Assembly: GCA_036823295.1 (NCBI GenBank) | Contig: DAISGD010000067.1 | Span: forward strand, 1-16,256 | DNA from: UBA4742 sp002403895 | GTDB taxonomy: Bacteria; Actinomycetota; Acidimicrobiia; Acidimicrobiales; Acidimicrobilacustridaceae | DNA: 16,256 nt | Direction: 5' to 3' | In this document: in pieces, positions 1 through 5,391 of the stretch | Numbering within the stretch: position 1 is the first letter of the stretch | Layout of the letters: each line of letters opens with the position of its first letter | Notes under the pieces: model-generated | The model's input: the letters and a program-made list of their open reading frames with translations, nothing else | Told to the model about the DNA's origin: nothing | The model's database searches: none | Program-made: the position numbers and the translations under genes

Positions 1-252
1 CCACTCCCGCAGTTGACGCGGCTGCGGTCATCAGACTGCGCTGGATCTCATCGAATCCTCACGGGCCAAGGTCGTCGTCTGCCCGGATGGAGGTCCGGGG
101 AATTCTTGCGAACCCAGGGAGACGAACCCCTTGCGACACTATCCGAGAGAGGGCTTCCCCTCTCTGACACTCGGCCTTCCTCGGCGATCCTTCCTGCAGT
201 CCGCGCCCGGTGGTGGGGCTCGAAGCAGGAACGACGGCGCGGTACCTCGAGG
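1..252. other. Left-edge stretch with no recognised gene
   Basis: I translated both strands here and recognise no protein family. The short open frame on the plus strand runs through the tRNA-Val gene and is spurious. The only visible structure is a perfect 8-bp stem at 146-165. The segment lies downstream of the 3' end of the minus-strand tRNA-Val, so it would be its trailer region. Confidence 0.5.
146..165 (-). terminator. Possible hairpin downstream of tRNA-Val
   Basis: AGAGAGGG (146-153) pairs perfectly with CCCTCTCT (158-165) around a 4-nt loop. It lies about 90 nt beyond the 3' end of the tRNA-Val gene on the minus strand. No T-run follows on either strand, so it is not a canonical intrinsic terminator. 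It could be a U-less terminator of the kind proposed in actinobacteria, or chance. Confidence 0.25.
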
Positions 253-326
253 TGGACCGTGAGGGATTCGAACCCCCGACCCCCTGCGCGTCATGCAGGT
301 GCTCTAACCAACTGAGCTAACGGTCC
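253..326 (-). tRNA. tRNA-Val (anticodon GAC)
   Basis: The minus strand folds as a complete cloverleaf of 74 nt. The acceptor GGACCGT pairs with ACGGTCC, followed by discriminator A. The D arm is GCTC/GAGC. The anticodon stem CCTGC/GCAGG encloses loop ATGACGC, giving anticodon GAC for valine GUC codons. The T arm is GGGGG-TTCGAAT-CCCTC. CCA is not encoded. A TAGGGT hexamer lies 13 nt upstream as a likely -10 box. Confidence 0.96.
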
Positions 327-339
327 ATTGCGGCCGCTC

Positions 340-345
340 ACCCTA
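340..345 (-). promoter_or_regulatory. -10 box (TAGGGT) of tRNA-Val
   Basis: Read on the minus strand, TAGGGT lies 13 nt before the mature 5' end of the tRNA, which would place transcription start about 7 nt upstream of it. No convincing -35 hexamer is visible. The same hexamer occurs at promoter position before the FAD enzyme gene (10055-10060) and before a small ORF (3265-3270). Confidence 0.5.
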
Positions 346-416
346 CCAGTGCGACGCGGGCCCGCTCGCACCCGCCGGGCTGGCCGCACCGGGTGGCAGC
401 GGGCAGACTCCCCGCA

Positions 417-785
417 GTGGACCATCGCCAGCTCGTCCGAACCATCGCCGCCGGCCGCATCGTCGCCGGAACCGCGTTGCTCCTGCTGCCCGGCACCACC
501 GCCGGCCGCTGGATCGGCCCCGACGCCCGCGCCCCGGGTGCCAAGGTGATGACCCGGGCCATGGGCGCCCGCGACCTGGCCATCGGCGCCGGCACCATCA
601 CCGCGCTGGCCAACGGCCAACCCAGCCGCCACTGGGCCCTGGCCGGGGCCGCCTCTGATCTCGTCGACGGCCTCGCCACCCTGCTCGCCATCCGCCACAT
701 CGGCGCCCGCCGCGCCCTGCCCCTGTTGGCCGTCGCCGCCACCGCCGGCATCGCCAGCTACGTGGCCGCCGAGCACCTCGACTGA
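417..785 (+). CDS. Small hydrophobic membrane protein, function unknown
   Basis: A protein of about 122 residues rich in Ala, Gly and Leu, with three or four likely membrane segments. The first follows the N-terminal basic stretch (IAAGRIVAGTALLLL) and the last runs into LPLLAVAATAGIASYVAA. The motif RAMGARDLAIGAG and the segment ASDLVDGLATLLA resemble small actinobacterial membrane proteins of the DUF4267 kind; this is recalled, not searched. I chose the GTG at 417 because the protein then begins DHRQLVRTIAAGR, which looks like a natural N-terminus. An in-frame GTG at 393 would add 8 residues. Neither start has a strong Shine-Dalgarno. It diverges from tRNA-Val and converges with the phosphotransferase gene 41 bp away. 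Nothing in the sequence tells its role. Confidence 0.7.
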   Translation: MDHRQLVRTIAAGRIVAGTALLLLPGTTAGRWIGPDARAPGAKVMTRAMGARDLAIGAGTITALANGQPSRHWALAGAASDLVDGLATLLAIRHIGARRALPLLAVAATAGIASYVAAEHLD

Positions 786-826
786 ACAAGCCCGGCTGAC
801 CGACACCCCCGCCCGGAGCCGGCCGC

Positions 827-1954
827 TCAACGGTGGTGGCCCCCCGCCATCATCAGGCGCAGCAGGTCCCGATGCATGACGGCCTCGTCAGGGGTGGCCG
901 GCGCCTCGGCATCACCGAAGTGGACCGAACGGGCATTCACCCGAGCCATCACGATGGCGTGGCGAAGCGCGGCGTAGACCTCGTAGTAGGCCATGTCCGC
1001 CACCCCAACTCCGGAGAGCTCGGCGTAGGTGGCGGCGACGTCCCCACTGCGCATGAATCCGGGCATGCCCGGCATCTCCAGCACCCGGCAGATGTCCTGG
1101 AAGAAGTCGTGGATGAAGACCATCCAGCCCACGTCGATTCCTCGCGTGCCCAGCGCCGCCATCTCCCAGTCGAGCACGGCCACCGGGGCGAACCCGTCAT
1201 ACATGATGTTGCCCACCCGGGCGTCACCCCAGCTGATGACGGTGTCGCCCTCGTCGTCGGGCCAGTTGGCGTCGAGCCAGTCGAACGCCTCCTCGACCAC
1301 CGGGATCGTCTCGTCGCCCCGCACCCAGTCGTAGTAGGCCCGCTGATTGGCCACATGGCGGCGCAGCGGGGTGTCACCCGCGGTGGCCAACGCCAGGAAC
1401 GAGGCGTCCACCGTGTCGAGGTCCATGGCGTGAACGCCGGCCAGCACGGCCACGCTGGCATCTTGGAGGGCGCGCTGATCCTCCTTGTCGGCGTCGAAGA
1501 GCCAGCTCCCCATCGGGTACGGCATCACGTCGGGCGGCACCCGACCCTCCACTCGGTCCATGACGAAGAATGGGGCGCCGATTGCCGCCGGGTCGAGCTC
1601 CAGCCACCGCACCGCGGGGACGGGCACGTCGGTGTGCTGGCCGACCAGCTGCATGACCCGGAACTGGCTCTCGAGGTCGTAGCTGGGGAACACGGGCACG
1701 TCGACGATGTCAGGGGCCACCCGGGCCACCAACTCGTGACGCTCGCGCTCCCCGTCGCTCACCCAGCTGGCGTCGAACAGCAACGTCTCGCTCGACATGC
1801 CGTTCGACTCGGGCACGGTGACCCGCTCCACCTCCGGGTCAGCACCTTCGGGCAGCACGCCGTGCAGCCATTCGGCCAGGTGCTTGCCGGTCTCGCCCGC
1901 GTCGCGGCTCGACTTGGTGATCGATGGTGGTTCCGCCGAGATCTCGTCTGACAT
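827..1954 (-). CDS. Phosphotransferase family protein (APH/choline-kinase fold)
   Basis: 375 residues, typical for the aminoglycoside-phosphotransferase-like family that accompanies acyl-CoA dehydrogenases in actinobacteria (the ACAD10/11 N-terminal kinase relatives). The catalytic loop is SWGDARVGN (residues 241-249), with the likely catalytic Asp244 and Mg ligand Asn249. The metal-binding Asp is in AVLDWEMA (Asp262). The usual His of the HGDxxxxN motif is Trp here, which I recall as common in this subfamily. The Lys/nucleotide-binding N-lobe spans roughly residues 45-135. The start ATG follows AGGGGGAACGG, a good ribosome site. It lies 45 bp downstream of the acyl-CoA dehydrogenase-like gene on the same strand and probably shares its transcript. 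The substrate is unknown; a hydroxyacyl-type phosphorylation is plausible by analogy with ACAD10/11, and antibiotic resistance is unlikely. Confidence 0.85.
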   Translation of the reverse strand: MSDEISAEPPSITKSSRDAGETGKHLAEWLHGVLPEGADPEVERVTVPESNGMSSETLLFDASWVSDGERERHELVARVAPDIVDVPVFPSYDLESQFRVMQLVGQHTDVPVPAVRWLELDPAAIGAPFFVMDRVEGRVPPDVMPYPMGSWLFDADKEDQRALQDASVAVLAGVHAMDLDTVDASFLALATAGDTPLRRHVANQRAYYDWVRGDETIPVVEEAFDWLDANWPDDEGDTVISWGDARVGNIMYDGFAPVAVLDWEMAALGTRGIDVGWMVFIHDFFQDICRVLEMPGMPGFMRSGDVAATYAELSGVGVADMAYYEVYAALRHAIVMARVNARSVHFGDAEAPATPDEAVMHRDLLRLMMAGGHHR

Positions 1955-1999
1955 CCGTTCCCCCTGGTGGTGTGATCTCCGATTCGGTCGGTGTGGCGC

Positions 2000-3151
2000 T
2001 CAGCCGCCGGCCAACCGGGCCTGCGTGTAGCCGGTCAACGTGTTGTTGTCGACGTAGAGGTGCTGCGTCCCGGCGTGGATGTCGCGGAAGCACCGCTGCA
2101 CCACGCTCGGGTTCCGCAGGCCGCTGGAGCCGGCCCACGTGTAGGCGAAGCGGGCCGCGTCGGCAGCCACCCGGGTGGCATAGGTCGTGCATTGGCGCAT
2201 GCGTTGCTGCTCCTCGATGGACGCCATGCCATCCTGCAGCACGGCGGCCTCCGCCTCGGCGAAGGAGTCGAACACGAAGGCCCGGGCCGAGCGCATGGCG
2301 GCGTCGTGCATGGCGAAGTCGTGCAGGAAGATCTGCTGTTCGGCGATGGGTTCAGCCCCGAGGCGTTGCTTGGCGCGGGCGATGGCCAGCACCTCGTCGA
2401 CGGCCCGGCGCCCCACGCCGAGGGCGAAGGCGGCGTGACCGATGGCGGTGAGGCCGAACAACCCGATCCCGTACCCCGGCCCGCCGCGACGAGCGACGGC
2501 CTCGAGCAAAGAGAACGAGAACGGCTCAGCCACGACCGCTCCCTCGACCGCGTAGTCGTAGCTGCCCGTGCCGGCCAGGCCGAGGACGTCCCAGTTGCCC
2601 CGGAACTCCACCTGGTCTCGGGGCAGGAAGAACACCCGCATGGCGGGCAGGCCAAGCTCGCTCACCACCGGCTCGCCGTCGACGACCTCCATGGCTCCGG
2701 CGCCCATCCAGTCGGCGTGACCGCTACCGCTGCCGAACTGATAGCGGCCTTCCACTCTGAAGCCCGTGTCCACCGGGTGCGCCTCGCCGATGGGACCGAG
2801 CATGCCGGCGTGAATGCCGAGATGGTCGCCGAACATGGCCTCGACGGCCTCGTCACCGGTGTAGATGGCTGCGAAGCAGGACGTGGTGGCGTTGGCCATG
2901 GCCGACCATCCCGTCGAGCCATCGGCGTAGGCCAGCTCCTCGAACACCGCCAGGCTGGTGGTCACGTCGGCTTCGCTGCCCCCTAGCTCAGCCGGCACCA
3001 GCACCCAGAACAGACCGGCGTCGCGCAGGGCCTCCACGACCGCCGGGGTCATGGTCCCCTCGTGCTCGCTGCGGGCCGCCTCCGCCTCGATGAGCGGGGT
3101 GAGGGCACGGGCGCGCTCGACCAGCGGGCTCGTGTCGGTGGTGAGGGTCAC
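2000..3151 (-). CDS. Acyl-CoA dehydrogenase-fold flavoprotein (HsaA/group D monooxygenase-like)
   Basis: 383 residues with the acyl-CoA dehydrogenase fold. The N-terminal helical domain (about 8-115) contains LFWVLVPAELGGSEAD. The middle beta domain contains GRYQFGSGSGHADWMG (135-150), the position of the W.F.SG...A.W signature of HsaA, DszC and p-hydroxyphenylacetate hydroxylase C2. The C-terminal helical domain (about 225-383) ends with the FRDIHAGTQHLYVDNNT segment. This points to flavin-dependent hydroxylases (PF08028-type C-terminus) more than beta-oxidation dehydrogenases, since no clear catalytic Glu is visible. The reaction would be reduced-flavin-dependent oxidation of an aromatic or lipid-like substrate. 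The start is GTG at 3151, with GGAGG 4 nt upstream. A promoter with an embedded palindrome lies just upstream (3188-3217). The phosphotransferase gene follows 45 bp downstream. Confidence 0.87.
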   Translation of the reverse strand: MTLTTDTSPLVERARALTPLIEAEAARSEHEGTMTPAVVEALRDAGLFWVLVPAELGGSEADVTTSLAVFEELAYADGSTGWSAMANATTSCFAAIYTGDEAVEAMFGDHLGIHAGMLGPIGEAHPVDTGFRVEGRYQFGSGSGHADWMGAGAMEVVDGEPVVSELGLPAMRVFFLPRDQVEFRGNWDVLGLAGTGSYDYAVEGAVVAEPFSFSLLEAVARRGGPGYGIGLFGLTAIGHAAFALGVGRRAVDEVLAIARAKQRLGAEPIAEQQIFLHDFAMHDAAMRSARAFVFDSFAEAEAAVLQDGMASIEEQQRMRQCTTYATRVAADAARFAYTWAGSSGLRNPSVVQRCFRDIHAGTQHLYVDNNTLTGYTQARLAGG

Positions 3152-3187
3152 GGTGCCTCCGAGGGGGCCGGCGGTGGGCGTTCTCTG

Positions 3188-3217
3188 ATCGTAGAACCTG
3201 ACGGCTCGTCAGGTCAG
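3188..3217 (-). promoter_or_regulatory. Promoter with embedded operator-like palindrome
   Basis: Minus strand: -10 box TACGAT (3188-3193) and a -35-like CTGACC/TGACCT (3211-3217), with about 17-18 bp between. ACCTGACG (3196-3203) and CGTCAGGT (3207-3214) form a perfect inverted repeat with a 3-bp spacer, filling the spacer and touching the -35. This size and symmetry suit a TetR-family dimer, and repression by promoter occlusion is the natural reading. The start codon of the acyl-CoA dehydrogenase-like gene is 36 nt downstream of the -10. No regulator gene is present in the window. Confidence 0.6.
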
Positions 3218-3264
3218 CCGGGACGACCGAACGGCGCGTCACCCACGGCCGCTGCGAGTCTCGC

Positions 3265-3270
3265 TAGGGT
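3265..3270 (+). promoter_or_regulatory. Possible leaderless -10 box (TAGGGT)
   Basis: TAGGGT followed by exactly 6 nt and a GTG codon, the same spacing seen before three well-supported genes in this window. No good -35 can be seen. Its value depends on whether the short ORF that follows is real. Confidence 0.3.
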
Positions 3271-3276
3271 CGCTCC

Positions 3277-3453
3277 GTGCCTCCGATCTCCCACGCTTCT
3301 GCCGTCGACGTGCCCGAGGACGGCCCGGGATCAAGATGGCCCCCACCGACTGGCGGGCCACCACCCGACGAGTGCAGAACGACCGTCCGTTGCGGATGCG
3401 GTCGACCTCATGGCGAACCGGCTCGGTGTGGTCACCCCCGCCGGATGAAATAG
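3277..3453 (+). CDS. Candidate 58-residue leaderless ORF with four Cys
   Basis: The 306-bp gap between the acyl-CoA dehydrogenase-like gene and the NTF2-like gene is otherwise empty. In it a GTG at 3277 opens 58 codons ending at TAG 3451-3453. The N-terminal half is Pro/Gly-rich (residues 14-31). The C-terminal half carries Cys in DECRTTVRCGCGRP and PARCGHPRR, a spacing that could bind zinc. The protein matches no family I recognise. Codon third positions are GC-rich in the first half only, so coding is not certain. It would be transcribed divergently from the acyl-CoA dehydrogenase-like gene. It may equally be chance. Confidence 0.25.
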   Translation: MPPISHASAVDVPEDGPGSRWPPPTGGPPPDECRTTVRCGCGRPHGEPARCGHPRRMK

Positions 3454-3457
3454 GCGC

Positions 3458-3946
3458 TCAGCCAGAGGTTGGACGGCTGAAGTCCCGATTGGGCTGCGGG
3501 GGCGGGGCGCTGAAGCCCGCGCCCGGACGCCAGCCGCTGGCAGCCAGATCCTCGAGCACGTGGGCCATGTTGAGGAGGTCCTCCTCGTAGGAGAAGCGGC
3601 CGTCGCCGGCGTACACCAAGGTCGAATACCCGGACTGCTCGTAGCGCGAGCCGTCGGGCCGGGTACCGGGCAGGATCTGGGTCCACTTGACGACCACGGT
3701 GTCACCGTCGATGGCGGTGTACTCGACGGGGAAGGACCAGTCCTCCAGCCCGAGCATGCTGTCGGCCATGAACTGGCAGATCTCGTCCCGTCCCTGGATG
3801 CGGCCCCAGGCCGGGTCGATGTAGACCGCGTCCTCGGTGAAGAACTCGGCGAGGTCGGGCCACGCCGCGTTACCGTCCTCGATGCGCTGGCGCAGCGCCA
3901 CGTAGTCGGCCACCGTCGCCTGCACCTCATGGTCAGGGTGTCCCAC
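3458..3946 (-). CDS. NTF2-like / SnoaL-like family protein
   Basis: 162 residues, the usual size of a one-domain cone-shaped alpha+beta NTF2-like protein. Seen: an N-terminal helix (VADYVALRQRIEDGNAA), then DLAEFFTEDAVYIDPAWG, the typical entry strand of the fold. Next come RIQGRDEICQFMADSM and sheet strands TVVVKWTQILPG, YEQSGYSTLVYAG and FSYEEDLLNMAHV. The last is the position where steroid-isomerase and SnoaL relatives place substrate contacts. The family includes isomerases, cyclases and dehydratases, and many members have no known reaction, so no substrate is assigned. I chose the GTG at 3946 because GAGAGGGG lies about 7 nt upstream; longer starts would run into the preceding gene. It lies 53 bp downstream of the F420/PPOX-type gene, possibly in one transcript. 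Confidence 0.8.
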   Translation of the reverse strand: MGHPDHEVQATVADYVALRQRIEDGNAAWPDLAEFFTEDAVYIDPAWGRIQGRDEICQFMADSMLGLEDWSFPVEYTAIDGDTVVVKWTQILPGTRPDGSRYEQSGYSTLVYAGDGRFSYEEDLLNMAHVLEDLAASGWRPGAGFSAPPPQPNRDFSRPTSG

Positions 3947-3999
3947 CGTTGTCCCCTCTCGTCGTCGAGCGACCATCGTCGCACATCGGCCGCGCGCCT

Positions 4000-4458
4000 C
4001 TAGCCGTCGGCGATCCCCTCGCCCGACCACCACTGCCAGCGGATCACCTCGATGACGATGACCGGGCCCGTCGGCGTCACCGTTTGATACTGCGGGTACT
4101 TGGCCACCAGCGCCTTGATGGACCGCTCGTAGAGCTCACCCTGTTCGACGATGTGGGCGACACCCCGCAGTCGCACCCACCACAACTGCGACCAGTCGGC
4201 GTCGTCGTACTCGTCGAGCAGCAGGCTCACCTCGGGGTTGCCCCGGATGTTGTCGAGTCGCTTGAGCCGGGCCGTGGACTTGGGCTTGTGGTCGATGGCG
4301 GTCACGATGCGCCCGTCGTCGACGGCGTAGGTGATAGGCACCAGGTCGACCCGTTGATCCGCCGTGACCGTGGCCAGCCGGGCGACACGGGCTGCCTCCA
4401 CCAATTCGACGGCACGCTCGCGTTCCATCTGGGTGAGGCTATCGACGGCGACGGCCAT
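4000..4458 (-). CDS. PPOX-class F420-dependent oxidoreductase (TIGR03668-like)
   Basis: 152 residues with the split-barrel flavin/F420-binding fold. Diagnostic segments are ARVARLATVTADQRVDLVPI, AIDHKPKSTARLKRLDNI (cofactor phosphate-contact region), NPEVSLLLDEYDDADWSQLWWVRLRG, and the C-terminal strand PVIVIEVIRWQWWSGEG. These match, from memory, the mycobacterial TIGR03668 subgroup that binds F420. The substrate is unknown. The open frame reaches back into the tRNA-Cys gene, so the start must lie after it. ATG at 4458 is the first sensible start, 12 nt after the tRNA 3' end, with no clear Shine-Dalgarno; an ATG at 4428 is the alternative. The message may come from the same transcript as the tRNA, released by tRNA 3' processing. 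Confidence 0.85.
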   Translation of the reverse strand: MAVAVDSLTQMERERAVELVEAARVARLATVTADQRVDLVPITYAVDDGRIVTAIDHKPKSTARLKRLDNIRGNPEVSLLLDEYDDADWSQLWWVRLRGVAHIVEQGELYERSIKALVAKYPQYQTVTPTGPVIVIEVIRWQWWSGEGIADG

Positions 4459-4470
4459 GACCGACGCCCA

Positions 4471-4545
4471 TGGAGGCCGCGGGCGGAATCGAACCGCCGT
4501 ACGGGGCTTTGCAGGCCCCTGCCTAAGCCACTCGGCCACGCGGCC
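4471..4545 (-). tRNA. tRNA-Cys (anticodon GCA)
   Basis: Complete cloverleaf on the minus strand, with encoded CCA. The acceptor GGCCGCG pairs with CGCGGCC, followed by discriminator T and CCA. The anticodon stem GGGGC/GCCCC encloses loop CTGCAAA, giving anticodon GCA. The T arm is GGCGG-TTCGATT-CCGCC. A TAAGGT hexamer lies 12 nt upstream of the 5' end. The F420/PPOX gene begins 12 nt after the 3' end. Confidence 0.96.
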
Positions 4546-4557
4546 ATGGGAGTGATC

Positions 4558-4563
4558 ACCTTA
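4558..4563 (-). promoter_or_regulatory. -10 box (TAAGGT) of tRNA-Cys
   Basis: Minus-strand TAAGGT lies 12 nt before the mature tRNA 5' end, giving an expected leader of about 6 nt. The -35 region is not recognisable. It may also drive the protein gene just downstream of the tRNA. Confidence 0.45.
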
Positions 4564-4613
4564 GCGTCCCGCCCTTGACGCTCGATCAGAGCGACCAACC
4601 GATCGGCAGTCCC

Positions 4614-4619
4614 TAGAAT
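4614..4619 (+). promoter_or_regulatory. Leaderless -10 box (TAGAAT) of hydrolase gene
   Basis: TAGAAT, then 6 nt, then the ATG at 4626. This spacing places transcription start at or next to the A of the start codon. There is no Shine-Dalgarno in the 6 nt between, consistent with a leaderless message. Confidence 0.6.
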
Positions 4620-4625
4620 CTCGCC

Positions 4626-5354
4626 ATGGACGCCGCTCCCGCCGACCCGGTGCCGCCGCTCGACGCCCTGCGCGTCCTCGCGGTGCAGGAGAAGGCGGTG
4701 GGCGACGGAGTGGACCACATCGAGCTCTACACCCTCGAGGGCCTCGTCACCCTGTTGTGGCACGGGCCCCGCGACGCCCACGACGTCGTGCTCATGAGCG
4801 GCGGGGCCATGGGCGGGCTGCTGGGACCGGCCGAGGGGCTCTATCACGACCTCGGCATGGCCTTCAGCGCACTGGGCATCGGCACCATCCGCATCGGCTA
4901 CCGACGGCCCAATGACCTGGATCGATGCGTCATGGACGTCGCCGCTGCGGCCGACATCGCCGGCCGGGTCGGAGCACGACGCTTCGTCGCCGTCGGCCAC
5001 AGCTTCGGAGGTGCGGTAGCCATCAACACCGGCATCGCCCTAGGGCGTCATGCCGCCGGTGTGGTCACCCTCGCCACCCAGTCCGCCGGCTGCGAGCACG
5101 CCGACCTCCTGGCCTGCCCTCTGCTGCTGGTGCACGGCGAGGGCGATGAGCTGCTCCCACCGATGGCCAGCGAGATGGTGCGCATGATCGTGGGCCACGG
5201 CGAACTGCACCTGCTCCCCGAGACGGGCCACCTGCTGAAGGAGGCCGACAGCTTCCTGCGCGAGCGTCTCGGCTCCTGGATCCCTGAGCGGTTCGCAATC
5301 CACCCAGGAGGTGAATACGGCTCCAGATTTCGTGACGGAATTGGGCCATCCTGA
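4626..5354 (+). CDS. Alpha/beta hydrolase family protein
   Basis: 242 residues, one alpha/beta hydrolase domain. The catalytic triad is legible: nucleophile Ser126 in GHSFGG, acid Asp174 in HGEGDELLP, and His202 in PETGHLL. The segment MSGGAMGG (57-64) is where the oxyanion hole normally lies. The cap region is short. There is no signal peptide, so it is cytoplasmic. The fold covers esterases, thioesterases and peptidases, and no substrate can be read from the sequence. The start is fixed by the leaderless promoter. The next gene starts 37 bp after the stop with its own TANNNT box, so the two may be separately transcribed even though they are close and co-directional. Confidence 0.85.
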   Translation: MDAAPADPVPPLDALRVLAVQEKAVGDGVDHIELYTLEGLVTLLWHGPRDAHDVVLMSGGAMGGLLGPAEGLYHDLGMAFSALGIGTIRIGYRRPNDLDRCVMDVAAAADIAGRVGARRFVAVGHSFGGAVAINTGIALGRHAAGVVTLATQSAGCEHADLLACPLLLVHGEGDELLPPMASEMVRMIVGHGELHLLPETGHLLKEADSFLRERLGSWIPERFAIHPGGEYGSRFRDGIGPS

Positions 5355-5379
5355 CCTGTTTCCCTGAACGCCGCTCGGC

Positions 5380-5385
5380 TACCCT
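5380..5385 (+). promoter_or_regulatory. Leaderless -10 box (TACCCT) of copper lipoprotein gene
   Basis: TACCCT, 6 nt, then ATG 5392, again the exact leaderless spacing. It lies in the 37-bp gap after the hydrolase stop. A good -35 at 16-18 bp is not seen. It would drive the copper lipoprotein and the coupled xylanase. Confidence 0.5.
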
Positions 5386-5391
5386 TGCTGC

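Noticed and set aside
13..315. A 100-codon open frame at the left edge
   Set aside because: It reads through most of the tRNA-Val gene and shows no family resemblance.
833..1951. A 372-codon plus-strand open frame opposite the phosphotransferase
   Set aside because: His/Val/Arg-rich composition with no family motif; it mirrors the codons of the real gene.
4459..4539. A longer N-terminus for the F420/PPOX protein
   Set aside because: Those codons are the tRNA-Cys sequence itself.
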